Source: Citricoccus muralis
Lineage (GTDB): Bacteria > Actinomycetota > Actinomycetes > Actinomycetales > Micrococcaceae
NCBI RefSeq assembly: GCF_029637705.1
Contig: NZ_CP121252.1
Location: 3,038,001-3,102,000, forward strand
DNA: 64,000 nt
Direction: 5' to 3'
The notes beneath the pieces are model-generated. The model worked only from the letters and a program-made list of their open reading frames with translations. It searched no databases and was not told the DNA's origin. Within the stretch, counting starts at the first letter, position 1. Each line of letters begins with the position of its first letter. This document shows, one piece after another, positions 32,805 to 42,078 of the stretch. A program made the translations under genes and the position numbers.

Positions 32805-34226
32805 ATGCCGGTATCCCCCGATTCCCCCACTCAATCCCAGGACGAGTCTGTCGCCGACGTCATCGTGCTCGGTGGCGGGCCCGCAGGCGAGGTGCTCGCC
32901 GAACGCGTCGTGCGCGCCGGGCTGAGTGCCGCCATCGTCGAGCATGAACTGCTGGGCGGTGAGTGCTCCTACTATGCCTGCATCCCGTCGAAGGCGCTGC
33001 TGCGGCCGCTGCAGGTGGCGTCCACGACGGCGCATCTGCCGGGGGTGGAACCGACCGCGCCGATTCCGGATGCCCTGCTGCGTCGTCGCAGCGACTGGGT
33101 GGCCCACTACGACGACGCCGGACAGGCGCGCTGGGCAGACAAGGCCGGGGTGAAGGTGTTGCGCGGGCACGCCCGGTTGGTCGGCGAGCGCCAGATCGAG
33201 ATCCACCAGCGTTCCGGGGCGCATCACACGGTGACCGCCGGGCGCGCCGTCGTGATCGCCACGGGCTCCACGCCCCGGATTCCCGCGGTGTTTGAGGGCG
33301 TTCCGGTGTGGGATCACCGCGACGCTACCGGGGCGCAGGAGGTGCCGGCACGGCTGATGATCGTCGGCGGCGGGCCCGTGGCCTGCGAGGCCGCGACCTG
33401 GATGTCAGCGCTGGGCGCACAGGTGACCCTGCTGGTGCGCGGGGCGGATGTGCTGGGCGACGCCGAGCCGTTCGTGGCGGATCTCGTGACCGCCGGCCTG
33501 GAAGCTGCCGGCGTCACCATCCACACCTTCACCGAGGTCACCTCGGTGCGCCGTCCCGCCGGAATCGACCCGGGACTGGGGCGCGTCAAGGGCGGGGCGG
33601 TGACCGTACGCACCTCGGAATCCGAGCTCATGGAGGCCGAGGAGCTACTGCTCGCCACCGGTCGCCGGCCCGATCTGGACCGGCTGAATCTGGAGTCGGT
33701 GGACGTCGACGCCGCCGCGCTGGCCCGCGGGGATCACTCCGGGCTGCCCGACTGGCTGCACGTGATCGGCGACGCCGCCGGTGGCCCCGCACTGACGCAC
33801 CTGGGTAAGTACCAGGCCCGGCAGCTTGCCGCCCGGCTGAGCGGCGCGAAGACCACCTCCGACGCAACACCGGTCCCGCAGGTGGTGTTCACCGAACCGC
33901 AGGTTGCTTCGGTCGGACTCACCGAAGCCCAGGCCCGCGCCGCCGGACACTCGACCGTCACCGCCGAGGTGGACTTCACCGACGTCCCCGGTGCGGCCCT
34001 GCTGCGGGATGATCTCACCGGCCGCGCGAAGCTCGTCGTCGACGCCGACACCGGGCTGGTGCTGGGTGCGACCTTCGTGGGTCCCGCCGCCGGGGAGCTG
34101 CTGCACGCCGCCACCGTGGCGATCGTGGGTAAAGTCCCGGTCGGCACCCTGCGCCACGCCGTCGTCGCGTTCCCCACCGCCTCCGAGGTGTGGCTGCACC
34201 TGTTGGAGAAGTTAGAGCGGGTCTAG
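32805..34226 (+). CDS. FAD-dependent pyridine nucleotide-disulfide oxidoreductase
   Basis: The 473-residue protein is of the class I dihydrolipoamide dehydrogenase/mercuric reductase type. It has an FAD motif (IVLGGGPAGEVLAERVVRAGLSAAIVEHELLGGECSYYACIPSKALLRP) with the redox cysteines in ECSYYAC, an NAD motif (RLMIVGGGPVACEAATWMSALGAQVTLLV), a second FAD motif (LHVIGDAAGGPALTHLGKYQARQLA) and a dimerisation domain. The conserved C-terminal His-Glu pair seen in true Lpd is not evident. No 2-oxo acid dehydrogenase genes are nearby, so the substrate is unclear. Confidence 0.88.
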   Translation: MPVSPDSPTQSQDESVADVIVLGGGPAGEVLAERVVRAGLSAAIVEHELLGGECSYYACIPSKALLRPLQVASTTAHLPGVEPTAPIPDALLRRRSDWVAHYDDAGQARWADKAGVKVLRGHARLVGERQIEIHQRSGAHHTVTAGRAVVIATGSTPRIPAVFEGVPVWDHRDATGAQEVPARLMIVGGGPVACEAATWMSALGAQVTLLVRGADVLGDAEPFVADLVTAGLEAAGVTIHTFTEVTSVRRPAGIDPGLGRVKGGAVTVRTSESELMEAEELLLATGRRPDLDRLNLESVDVDAAALARGDHSGLPDWLHVIGDAAGGPALTHLGKYQARQLAARLSGAKTTSDATPVPQVVFTEPQVASVGLTEAQARAAGHSTVTAEVDFTDVPGAALLRDDLTGRAKLVVDADTGLVLGATFVGPAAGELLHAATVAIVGKVPVGTLRHAVVAFPTASEVWLHLLEKLERV

Positions 34227-34259
34227 CACGGGACTGACACGCCCGCCTGCACCGTCTGA

Positions 34260-35654
34260 TCAGTAGAACAGGTGGGCCATCACCACGATGATCGGCAGGG
34301 TGATCACGGTGCGCAGCAAGAAGATCGCCACCAGGTGGTGGAAGCGCACCGGAATCCGCGAGGCCAGCAACATGCCTCCCACCTCCGACATGAAGATCAG
34401 CTGGGTGATCGACAGGGCACCGACGATGAACCGGGTCATCTCGGCGTCAATGGAGGCAGCGAACGCCGCAGGCAGCAACATGTCGGCGAACCCGATTAGC
34501 AGGGTGGCCGAGGCAGCCTCCGCCTCGGGCACCTGCATCAGCTCCAGCACCGGGATGAACGGGGCGCCCAGCCAGGTGAACAGCGGGGTGTGCTCGGCCA
34601 GCATCACGGACACCGTGCCGATCGCCAAGATACTGGGCACCACCACGACCCACATCTCCAACACATTGGAGAACCCGTGGCGGATCACCGTACCCAGGCG
34701 CACCTCCGCACCCCGGTCCAGGCCGTTGCTCCACGCCCGACGCAGCATCCCGCGCCGCGGCGGAGCCTCGTCCTCCGGCTGCGGCGTCACGCCCTCGGCG
34801 TACTCGTCGGGAATTCGGGAGAGCGGCGGAATCCGCACCATCACGACCCCGGCAATCAACCCGGCCACCACGATGGTGAGGTAGAACGGCAGGAACATGT
34901 GTTGCAACCCCAGGTACCCCAGGATCACCACCGTGAAGGTGACGGAGACGATATTGAACGTGGTGCCCAGCACCGCGGCCTCGCGCTTGGTGTAGTACCC
35001 CTGCACGTACTGCTGATTCGCCATCAGCACGCCAATCGAGCCGTCGCCGAGCCAGGAGCTCAGCCCCACCACGGAGGACCGTCCGGGCAGGCGGAACAGC
35101 GGGCGCATCAACCGGGTCATCAGCGCGCCCACGAAGTCCAGCAGTCCGAAGCTCAGCAGCAGCGGCAGTAATAGCCCGGCCAGGAAGAAGACCGAGACCA
35201 GGACGGTGGCGAGATCCAGGATCACCGCACCAGTGTTTTCGCCCCACACCTGCTCCGGACCCACCTGCAGAATGATCAGCAGCGCGAACACCAGCCCGGC
35301 CACGCGCACCGCCAGCCACATCCAGCCGACGTCGAAGAGGGTACGGCCCAGATGGTTGTCCAAGAATCCCGGACGCACGGTCCACCACAGCAACGTGCCC
35401 ACCACGGACACCGCCACCAGGGTGACAATGATCCACGGGACGACGACGCCGAGCCCGGTGGTCAGGGTGTCCGAGAGGAACGCGATGGGGATAGTCACGG
35501 AGCCGGCACCGTCGGGCACCGGGACCATGAAGATCAGCACCCCGATCAGCGACGGGAGCAGGAACCACCAGGCGCTGGACGCCCGAGACCGGCTCGGCGG
35601 TGTGTCCACCTCGGGGTACGTGTGTGCCGACGTCGACGATGTACTCTCCTTCAT
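34260..35654 (-). CDS. YjiH-family membrane transporter
   Basis: The 464-residue protein has about ten to eleven membrane segments and nucleoside-recognition (Gate) domain features: GLSSWLGDGSIGVLMANQQYVQGYYTKREAAVLGTTFNIVSVTFTVVILGYLGL and FADMLLPAAFAASIDAEMTRFIVGALSITQLIFMSEVGGMLLASRIP. YjiH proteins are often next to amino acid or amidohydrolase genes. Its ATG overlaps the stop of the monooxygenase gene (ATGA), so it probably imports the substrate of that pathway or exports a product. Which compound it carries is inference from context. Confidence 0.87.
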   Translation of the reverse strand: MKESTSSTSAHTYPEVDTPPSRSRASSAWWFLLPSLIGVLIFMVPVPDGAGSVTIPIAFLSDTLTTGLGVVVPWIIVTLVAVSVVGTLLWWTVRPGFLDNHLGRTLFDVGWMWLAVRVAGLVFALLIILQVGPEQVWGENTGAVILDLATVLVSVFFLAGLLLPLLLSFGLLDFVGALMTRLMRPLFRLPGRSSVVGLSSWLGDGSIGVLMANQQYVQGYYTKREAAVLGTTFNIVSVTFTVVILGYLGLQHMFLPFYLTIVVAGLIAGVVMVRIPPLSRIPDEYAEGVTPQPEDEAPPRRGMLRRAWSNGLDRGAEVRLGTVIRHGFSNVLEMWVVVVPSILAIGTVSVMLAEHTPLFTWLGAPFIPVLELMQVPEAEAASATLLIGFADMLLPAAFAASIDAEMTRFIVGALSITQLIFMSEVGGMLLASRIPVRFHHLVAIFLLRTVITLPIIVVMAHLFY

Positions 35655-37387
35655 CGGATGCCCCCTGTCGCGGTACCGGATCCGTGGCTGGTGCCGTCCA
35701 GTCGCACCGGTGCTAGCTCATCCCACTGGTCCCCGGGGCCCGGGTTCTCGGGGGCGCTGCTGCCGCCCAGGTGCCGGACCACGCCCCACACTGCGTTCAA
35801 TGCGGTGGTCACCGCGCCCTCAGCCCAGCCGGCGGTGAAGGAAATATCGTCGCCGGCCAGGAAGATTCCGCGCTGGTGCGTCTCCAGTTCGTCCTGCATG
35901 AAGTGGCCGAACAGCCGCTGTTGGTACCGGTAGTGACCGGGCAGATTGTTCTTGAAGGCACCCATGAAGTTCGGGTCGGCCTCCCAGGACACCGTGATCG
36001 GTTCGCCCACGATATGCGAGCCGATGTCCAGCCCCGGGTAGATCTTGTGCAGCGAGTGCAGCATCAACCGGGTGCGCTCGGTGGCGTCCAGGGCCAGCCA
36101 CTTCAGGGCGTCGTCGTTCCAGGTGTAGGACAACAGCATCGCCGCTGGCTGGTCGGGCCCTTCGTCCAACAGATAGGTGGCACGCGGAAGCCGGTCGGTC
36201 AGCGTCATCGACATCACCGGGCGCCCCGTCTCCGGATCGATATCCCGCCAGAACGGCCGGTCCACCATCACGAAGGTCTTGGAGGAGAGCATGTAGTGAC
36301 TCTTCTCGATCGCCGTCCACATTCCCGCTGGGAACAAGGATTCATCCGTGTAGATCCGGCTCGAGAGCAGCCACGACTGGCAGGTCACGACGGCGGAGGC
36401 GAACTCGCGGGTGCGCCCCCATTTTTCGGTGATCCGGATCCCGCCACCAGGCAGCTTTGAGTTCTCCCCGCGGTGGATCCCGGTGACCGCGCCCCGCGGG
36501 GTGCCGCCGTGCAGGGAGGCCAGCGAGGTGCCGGCCGGCCAGTGCACCATCTGCGTGGGCACGTGCTCCCACAGTTCCAACGGGAGCCGCTGCGCCCCGC
36601 CCACGATGCCGCGGTGCTGGTCGTCGGCGTCGGTAAACACCACGCGCAGCACCTCCAGAATCGAGTTGGTGAAGTCGGTGTCCCAGCCGCCCGACCCGAA
36701 GCCGACCTGGCCGAAAGTCTCCAGGTGCTCGAAGCTGAGCTCACCGAACGCCCGCGACGACGCCAGGAACCCGTAGAACGATTCGTCATCGAATTTCACC
36801 ACGAGCTCGTTCCACAGCCGTTTCAGCGTGGCGGTGTCGCGGGCACGAATCGCGGTCTGCACGGCGTCGAGTTCGGCGTCTTCCACCAGGGCCCGCTTCC
36901 AGGCCTCGGCCACCTCGCGGTAAAAGTCCGGCAGATCTTCGGCTTCCTCGGCGTAGACGGTCTCGTTCTTCAGCTCCACCACCGTGGAAGGGGTGACGTC
37001 GGCCAGCGGGTTCGGGAACTCGCGGGTTTCCAACCCCAGCTGGTCCACATAGTGGTAGAAGGCCCGGCCTGAGGTGGGGAAACGCATCCCGCCTAGGTCG
37101 ACGACGACGTCGGAGTTGCCCTCGAACGACTGTGACTTGAGGCGTCCTCCGATCGCCCCGGCCTCGTAGACCACCGGCTTGAGCCCCATTTTCATCAGTT
37201 CGTAAGCGGTGACCACCCCGGCCAGTCCGGCGCCCACCACGGCCACCTCGGTGCCGTAGGCCGATGCGGGCACGGAGCCCAGACCTGCGGGGTGGGAGAG
37301 GTAATGGTCGTAGCTGAACGGGAAGTCCGGGCCGAGCATGGTCAGCGGTCCGGTCTCGGGTGTCGGCCCGGTCTGTGGTGCGCTCAT
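35651..37387 (-). CDS. flavin amino-acid 2-monooxygenase (arginine 2-monooxygenase candidate)
   Basis: The 578-residue flavoprotein belongs to the monoamine oxidase fold. It has an FAD start ([42 protein letters not shown]), then [23 protein letters not shown], which is typical of tryptophan/lysine 2-monooxygenases, and a C-terminal FAD motif ([31 protein letters not shown]). These enzymes convert amino acids with O2 to the amide one carbon shorter and CO2. The neighbouring ureohydrolase and amidase point to arginine as substrate, giving 4-guanidinobutanamide. A tryptophan or lysine oxygenase is possible from sequence alone. The stop overlaps the next gene, and the start overlaps the ureohydrolase stop (ATGA). 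Confidence 0.85.
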   Translation of the reverse strand: MSAPQTGPTPETGPLTMLGPDFPFSYDHYLSHPAGLGSVPASAYGTEVAVVGAGLAGVVTAYELMKMGLKPVVYEAGAIGGRLKSQSFEGNSDVVVDLGGMRFPTSGRAFYHYVDQLGLETREFPNPLADVTPSTVVELKNETVYAEEAEDLPDFYREVAEAWKRALVEDAELDAVQTAIRARDTATLKRLWNELVVKFDDESFYGFLASSRAFGELSFEHLETFGQVGFGSGGWDTDFTNSILEVLRVVFTDADDQHRGIVGGAQRLPLELWEHVPTQMVHWPAGTSLASLHGGTPRGAVTGIHRGENSKLPGGGIRITEKWGRTREFASAVVTCQSWLLSSRIYTDESLFPAGMWTAIEKSHYMLSSKTFVMVDRPFWRDIDPETGRPVMSMTLTDRLPRATYLLDEGPDQPAAMLLSYTWNDDALKWLALDATERTRLMLHSLHKIYPGLDIGSHIVGEPITVSWEADPNFMGAFKNNLPGHYRYQQRLFGHFMQDELETHQRGIFLAGDDISFTAGWAEGAVTTALNAVWGVVRHLGGSSAPENPGPGDQWDELAPVRLDGTSHGSGTATGGIR

Positions 37388-38346
37388 CGCTGTCCTCCGC
37401 TCATGGCTGAAACGAGTTCGTACACCAGGTGGCTGGCGGCGATCCCGGTGAGCTGGGCGTGATCATACGCCGGGGCCACCTCGACGACGTCAGCGCCCAC
37501 AATATTCAGGTCGGACAGCTCCCGGATCACCCGCATCATTTCCCGGCTGGTCATCCCACCGGCCTCGGGGGTTCCGGTGCCCGGGGCGTGGGCCGGGTCC
37601 ATCACGTCGACGTCGATGGAGATGTACACGGGGGCATCCCCCAATCGGGCGCGCAGCCGGTCAATAGCAGCGGCGATACCGTGCTCCTCGATGTCCACGC
37701 TGCCGGTGATCTGGAAGCCGAGTGCGGCGTCCTCGTCGAGGTCCCGCTTGCCATACAGGGGGCCACGCGTGCCCAGGTGGGCGCTGGCGGTCAGGTCGAT
37801 AAACCCCTCCTCGGAAGCGCGGCGGAACGGGGTGCCGTGGGTGACCGGGGCGCCAAAGTAGGTGTCCCAGGTGTCCAGGTGCGCATCGGCGTGCAGCACC
37901 GCCACCGGGCCGTGCTTCTCGGCCATGACCTTCAGCAACGGGTAAGCGATCGTGTGGTCGCCGCCAATGCATACCAGACGGTCAGCGCGTTCCAGCAGGG
38001 CGCGGGCACCGTCGGCCACCTGGGCCACCGCCTCGTCCAGGTTGAACGGGTTGGCCACGATGTCTCCGGCGTCGGCGACTTGAGCGACGGCGAACGGGGA
38101 GATGTCCTGTGCCGGATTGTAGGGGCGCAGCAGCCGGGAGGATTCGCGCACGTGGTTGGGGCCGAAGCGCGCGCCGGGGCGGTAGCTCACCCCGGAATCG
38201 AAGGGCACCCCGGCCACCGCAATGTCGGCGTGGCCGACCTCGTCCAAGGTGGGCAGCAGGGCGAAGGTGGCGGGCCCGGCATAGCGCGGGGTCTGCGCTG
38301 AATCCCGGGGGCCGATCGGGGCAGTGGTATCCGAGTGCGGGGTCAT
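37384..38346 (-). CDS. ureohydrolase (guanidinobutyrase/agmatinase family)
   Basis: The 320-residue protein has all metal-binding motifs of the arginase/agmatinase family: [24 protein letters not shown] and [22 protein letters not shown]. It would hydrolyse a guanidino compound to an amine and urea. Context with an amino acid monooxygenase and an amidase suggests 4-guanidinobutanoate, giving GABA and urea; agmatine is the main alternative. GAGGAG precedes ATG 38346. It is divergent from the nitrilase gene and begins the operon with the monooxygenase and YjiH carrier. Confidence 0.9.
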   Translation of the reverse strand: MTPHSDTTAPIGPRDSAQTPRYAGPATFALLPTLDEVGHADIAVAGVPFDSGVSYRPGARFGPNHVRESSRLLRPYNPAQDISPFAVAQVADAGDIVANPFNLDEAVAQVADGARALLERADRLVCIGGDHTIAYPLLKVMAEKHGPVAVLHADAHLDTWDTYFGAPVTHGTPFRRASEEGFIDLTASAHLGTRGPLYGKRDLDEDAALGFQITGSVDIEEHGIAAAIDRLRARLGDAPVYISIDVDVMDPAHAPGTGTPEAGGMTSREMMRVIRELSDLNIVGADVVEVAPAYDHAQLTGIAASHLVYELVSAMSGGQR

Positions 38347-38610
38347 GCAACTCTCCTCAGAAGGTGATCTACAGCACGGTCTTGTGGGTAACCTACGCGC
38401 AGAATCCGCGGGCGGCAATCACCGGAACCGCCTCGGAAACCCTCCGAAACCGCGTTTGTGTCGCCACCATCTCACCATCGCACGGCAGGACCGCCAACGA
38501 TTCTCCATTGTGCCGCGATACTGCTCACTGCGCACATCATCTGCGCCGAATTCGCCGCGGAGTGTGTCCCAGCCCTCACCACGGTAGCGGTCTGCGGGCA
38601 TACTGGGACC
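38347..38610. promoter_or_regulatory. divergent promoter region of the amidase and ureohydrolase operons
   Basis: This 264-bp region separates the two transcription units. On the + strand a -10-like CATACT (38599-38604) lies six bases before the ATG of the amidase, suggesting leaderless initiation. Around 38428-38453 three GGAAACC-like units recur (CGGAACCGC, CGGAAACCC, CCGAAACCG) at about 11-base steps, a possible binding site for the double Lrp regulator. Confidence 0.5.
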
Positions 38611-39408
38611 ATGAAAATCGCCGTGTTCCAGGAAACCGCCGAACCATTGCGGATCGAGCACAATCTGGGTCTGATCAACGACGCCGCCGCTGCCGCTACC
38701 GAGCAGGGGGCCACGCTGTTGCTCACCCCGGAACTTTTCCCGGTCGGCTACGCGCCCGCGCGCGTGCGGGCCGAGGTGAGTGACGACGACGTCGCCGCCG
38801 CGCACCACGCCCTGGAGGAGATCGCCCGTCGTCACGCCATCGCCCTGGTGTACAGCCTGCCCGACGACGGCGCCCCCGAGCACCGCGGCATCACGGCCAC
38901 CCTGGTGGACGCGACGGGTCAGCGCCTGGCCCACTATCAGAAGGTGCACCTGTTCGGACCCGAGGAGCGTGCCGCCTTCACTGCCGGCGATACCCCGCCA
39001 CCGGTGGTGCACTACGGCGGCCGCGCTCTGAGCCTGGCGGTCTGCTACGACATCGAGTTCCCAGAGATCGCCCGGGCCGCGGCCACCGCGGGTGCGGAAC
39101 TGTTGCTGGTGCCCACCGCCCTGGCCGGGGATGCCCCCGAGATTCCGCGGCTGCTCGTGCCGGCCCGCGCCCTGGAGAACCGGATGACGGTGGCCTACGC
39201 CAATCACACCGGGGTGGAGGACGGGCTCGATTTCGACGGGCGCAGCGTGGTGGCCGGTCCCGATGGCGCGGTGCTGGGCTCGCTCGACGGCGCCCCCGGG
39301 CTGCTCGTCGTCGACGTGGGCCCCCGCCCCACCCCCGGACCGGAGGGACCCTGGTATCTGGAGGACCTACGGCCCGAAGTACACCGGACCTGGCTGGATG
39401 CCGGATGA
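38611..39408 (+). CDS. nitrilase-superfamily amidase (4-guanidinobutanamide amidase candidate)
   Basis: The 265-residue protein has the Glu-Lys-Cys triad: Glu in LLLTPELFPVGY, Lys in AHYQKVHLFGPEE and Cys in LSLAVCYDIEFPEIAR. It belongs to the carbon-nitrogen hydrolase superfamily and probably cleaves an aliphatic amide. Its position opposite the monooxygenase and ureohydrolase suggests hydrolysis of 4-guanidinobutanamide to 4-guanidinobutanoate. The stop overlaps the start of the Lrp-type gene (ATGA), so regulator and amidase are made together. Confidence 0.9.
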   Translation: MKIAVFQETAEPLRIEHNLGLINDAAAAATEQGATLLLTPELFPVGYAPARVRAEVSDDDVAAAHHALEEIARRHAIALVYSLPDDGAPEHRGITATLVDATGQRLAHYQKVHLFGPEERAAFTAGDTPPPVVHYGGRALSLAVCYDIEFPEIARAAATAGAELLLVPTALAGDAPEIPRLLVPARALENRMTVAYANHTGVEDGLDFDGRSVVAGPDGAVLGSLDGAPGLLVVDVGPRPTPGPEGPWYLEDLRPEVHRTWLDAG

Positions 39409-40304
39409 CGCGCGACGTCGACGAAGCCCTCATCCAGGCGCTGCGCGAGGACGGCCGCGCCACCTACCGCGAGCTCGCCGCCCGGCTCGGGGTGCAGCGC
39501 TCCCTGGTCTCCACCCGGGTGCGCGCCCTGCTGGATTCGGGCCAGATCCGCATCGTCGCCGCGGCCGACCCGGCGTTTCTCGGCGACCGCGCCCTCGCCC
39601 ACGTCTCCATCACCGGTCACGGGGACCTGTCCGCGCTCATCGAGGGGCTGTGCGCCCGCCCGGAGATCCCTCTGGTGTCCACAACGTCGGGTCCGGTGGA
39701 TGTGGTGGCCGAGGTGCACGCCGCCGATGAAGCCGCCCTGCGGGAAACGCTGCGCTGGATTCGCGGGTTACCCGGCGCGGAAACCGTGCGGGTGAACCTC
39801 TACACCGACGTCGTGCGCGGTACTTTCGCCTCGCATTTCACCGGAACCGGCACCGTGGACCTCATTGACACCGCCCTCATCGAGCAGCTGCGTCACGATG
39901 GTCGCACCAGCTACCGCGACCTCGCCGAGCAGGTCCGGCTCTCCCAGACGGCGGTGCGGGCCCGGGTGCACCGGATGCTCGACGCCCGGATCCTGAAGAT
40001 CAGTGCGGTGGTGCGCCAGGATGCCGCTTCCGACCGGGTGAAGGTCGGCGTCGGGCTGAACCTGGGCGGGGACGAGCGGTCCGTGTTGGCAGCGCTGGCC
40101 GAGAGCCCGGAGGTCGAGTTCACCGCACTCACCCTCGGCGGGTTCGACCTGATTGCCACGGTGGCCGGGGCCTCCCCGCGCGAACTCTTCGCCCGCTTGG
40201 ACCGGCTCAAAGCGCTCGACGCCGTGCACCGGCTCACCAGCTGGCTGCACCTGCGCACCGTGAAGGAAGACTACTCCCGCGCCGTCTCCGCCGCGCGCGC
40301 GTAG
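39405..40304 (+). CDS. double-domain Lrp/AsnC transcriptional regulator
   Basis: The 299-residue protein contains two complete Lrp/AsnC units: helix-turn-helix DEALIQALREDGRATYRELAARLGVQRSLVSTRVRAL, effector domain to about residue 140, then a second DTALIEQLRHDGRTSYRDLAEQVRLSQTAVRARVHRML with its own effector domain. Such fused forms act like preassembled dimers. Coupling to the amidase suggests local control of the arginine-type pathway, probably with an amino acid or pathway intermediate as effector. Confidence 0.9.
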   Translation: MTRDVDEALIQALREDGRATYRELAARLGVQRSLVSTRVRALLDSGQIRIVAAADPAFLGDRALAHVSITGHGDLSALIEGLCARPEIPLVSTTSGPVDVVAEVHAADEAALRETLRWIRGLPGAETVRVNLYTDVVRGTFASHFTGTGTVDLIDTALIEQLRHDGRTSYRDLAEQVRLSQTAVRARVHRMLDARILKISAVVRQDAASDRVKVGVGLNLGGDERSVLAALAESPEVEFTALTLGGFDLIATVAGASPRELFARLDRLKALDAVHRLTSWLHLRTVKEDYSRAVSAARA

Positions 40305-40335
40305 CCGTCAGTCTTTCGCGCCCGCGCGCGTGAAC

Positions 40336-41145
40336 CTATGCCCGCCGCGTCCGGTACCGCAGCAGCAGCTCGTTCCCGCAGCGCAGCACCCCGGTCAGTT
40401 CCATCTCGGTGGGCACGGCGGACGTCCCGCGGGTAATCCGCCCCGCCAGCCCGGACTCGACGGTGGGGGCGGCGGTCAGGCACAGCTCGTCCACCGCCCC
40501 GGCCGCCAGCAGCGCGGCGAACAGGGTAGGGCCGCCCTCGCAGTGCACCCGGTGCAGCCTGCGAGCACGCAGATCCGCCCGCAGTAACCCCACATCAAGC
40601 CCCGTTTCACCCACGACGACGACGTCAGCCACCTCGCTCAGCGCGGCCCGCCGCTCGGCGTGCAATCCGCCCCCGTCAGCCCCGGCTCCGCTGGTTCCAC
40701 CGCGATGCGTGTACACCACCGGTCGCACCGGCGCCTCGGTGAAGATCGGCGAGTCCGGGTCCAGATCGAGCCGGCCGGACACCAGCGCGAACACCGGCTG
40801 CTCAGGCATCCCGCGGTCCCGGCGCCACGCGACGGCGTCGTCGTCGAGCACCATGGCCCCGTATCCCTCTTTCCGCGCGGTGCCGGCCCCGAGCATCACC
40901 ACATCGGCCTGGCGGCGCAGCAACTCGAACACCGCCTCGTCCCCGGCGGTGCCCAGCGGACCGGACACCCCGCCCCGGGTCACCGCGCCGTCGAGACTCG
41001 TCACGAAATTCACCCGCAACCAGTCGTGCGCCTCCCCCTGACGCTCAGGAAACGCGTAGTGCTCCAACAGCTGCGCCGGGCTCAGGTCCTCGGCCGGGTC
41101 CGGCCACAGCCGGTCGATCCGCACGTTCTCGTCCTTCGTCCCCAT
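40336..41145 (-). CDS. pyrimidine reductase / RibD C-terminal domain protein
   Basis: The 269-residue protein has the RibD C-terminal (DHFR-like) fold: LRVNFVTSLDGAVTRGGVSGPLGTAGDEAVFELLRRQADVVMLGAGTARKEGYG at residues 43-98, VVVVGETGLDVGLLRADLRARRLHRVHCEGGPTLFAALLAAGAVDELCLTAAP near 175-230. No deaminase domain is fused. Stand-alone forms such as Mycobacterium Rv2671 can act on folate-like substrates. It lies next to a FolP2-like gene, which supports a pterin-related role, but riboflavin synthesis cannot be excluded. Confidence 0.85.
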   Translation of the reverse strand: MGTKDENVRIDRLWPDPAEDLSPAQLLEHYAFPERQGEAHDWLRVNFVTSLDGAVTRGGVSGPLGTAGDEAVFELLRRQADVVMLGAGTARKEGYGAMVLDDDAVAWRRDRGMPEQPVFALVSGRLDLDPDSPIFTEAPVRPVVYTHRGGTSGAGADGGGLHAERRAALSEVADVVVVGETGLDVGLLRADLRARRLHRVHCEGGPTLFAALLAAGAVDELCLTAAPTVESGLAGRITRGTSAVPTEMELTGVLRCGNELLLRYRTRRA

Positions 41146-41172
41146 CAGATCCGCCTCTTCCGGTCAGTACGC

Positions 41173-42078
41173 TCACACATTGTGGGTGGGATGCGTGTTG
41201 TGTTCCAGGCGCACCGGGGTCCTCCACCCCAGAATCGCCTCGGTCATCCGGGCGGCATCCACCGCGGCGACGACGTCGTGCATCCGCACAATCCGCGCCC
41301 CGGCCAGCACGCACGCCACCATCGCTGCCACAGACCCGGCCCCGCGCTCGTGTTTCGGCCGGTCCAGCACCTCGCCGATGAAGTCTTTGTTCGACACCGC
41401 CGCCAACACCGGCGCCCCCAGCCCGACCATCTCGTCCAGCCTGCGGGTCAGCTCCAGGGAGTGCAGCGTGTTCTTGTCCAGGTCATGCCCCGGATCGAGG
41501 ATGATCCGCTCGGCCGGCACCCCGGCGTCGATGGCGCGCCGCATCCGCACCTCCAGAAAGTCCCGCACCTCGGTCACGACGTCGTCGAACCGCGCCGCCG
41601 GTTTCTCCTCCCGCGGCGGCCCCACACTGTGAGTGATCACCACGTGCGCGCCCGATGCCGCCACCACCTGAGCCATCTCCGGGTCGCCCAGTCCGGAGGT
41701 GTCATTCACGACGGCGGCCCCGGCCTGCACCGCCGCCCGAGCCACCTCGGCGCGGTAGGTATCCACGGAGATCACGACGTCGGACTCGGCCGCCACCGCT
41801 TCAACCACCGGGACCACTCGGTCGATCTCCTCGTGCACCGATACTGCGGGCCCGCGCCCGAACGGCACGCCGCCGATGTCGATCCAGTCCGCCCCCTGCT
41901 CGGCGGCCCGCAGCCCTGCCGTCACCGCCCGATCCAGTTCGAACGTGACTCCGGCGTCGTAGAACGAATCGGGGGTGCGGTTGATCACCGCCATCACCGC
42001 TATCTGGCGGGAGAAGTCGAAGGTGCGCCGCCCGATTCTGCGCACCTGTTGCTCAGGCCCTGGAGTCGTCCGGCTCAT
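41173..42078 (-). CDS. FolP2-like dihydropteroate synthase paralogue
   Basis: The 301-residue TIM barrel keeps VMAVINRTPDSFYDAG, SVDTYRAEVARAAVQAGAAVVNDTSG, ILDPGHDLDKNTLHSLELTRR and AVSNKDFIGE. The loop that in active synthase reads GGESTRPG is changed to GGVPFGRGP. The same replacement type is found in mycobacterial FolP2 proteins, for which synthase activity could not be shown. The protein is therefore likely a paralogue with another or lost activity. The ATG overlaps the dehydratase stop (ATGA). Confidence 0.82.
   Translation of the reverse strand: MSRTTPGPEQQVRRIGRRTFDFSRQIAVMAVINRTPDSFYDAGVTFELDRAVTAGLRAAEQGADWIDIGGVPFGRGPAVSVHEEIDRVVPVVEAVAAESDVVISVDTYRAEVARAAVQAGAAVVNDTSGLGDPEMAQVVAASGAHVVITHSVGPPREEKPAARFDDVVTEVRDFLEVRMRRAIDAGVPAERIILDPGHDLDKNTLHSLELTRRLDEMVGLGAPVLAAVSNKDFIGEVLDRPKHERGAGSVAAMVACVLAGARIVRMHDVVAAVDAARMTEAILGWRTPVRLEHNTHPTHNV

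Noticed and set aside
35651-37387. Tryptophan 2-monooxygenase for indole-acetamide synthesis
   Set aside because: Sequence alone would allow it, but the ureohydrolase in the same operon points to a guanidino substrate. It stays as an alternative rather than the main call.
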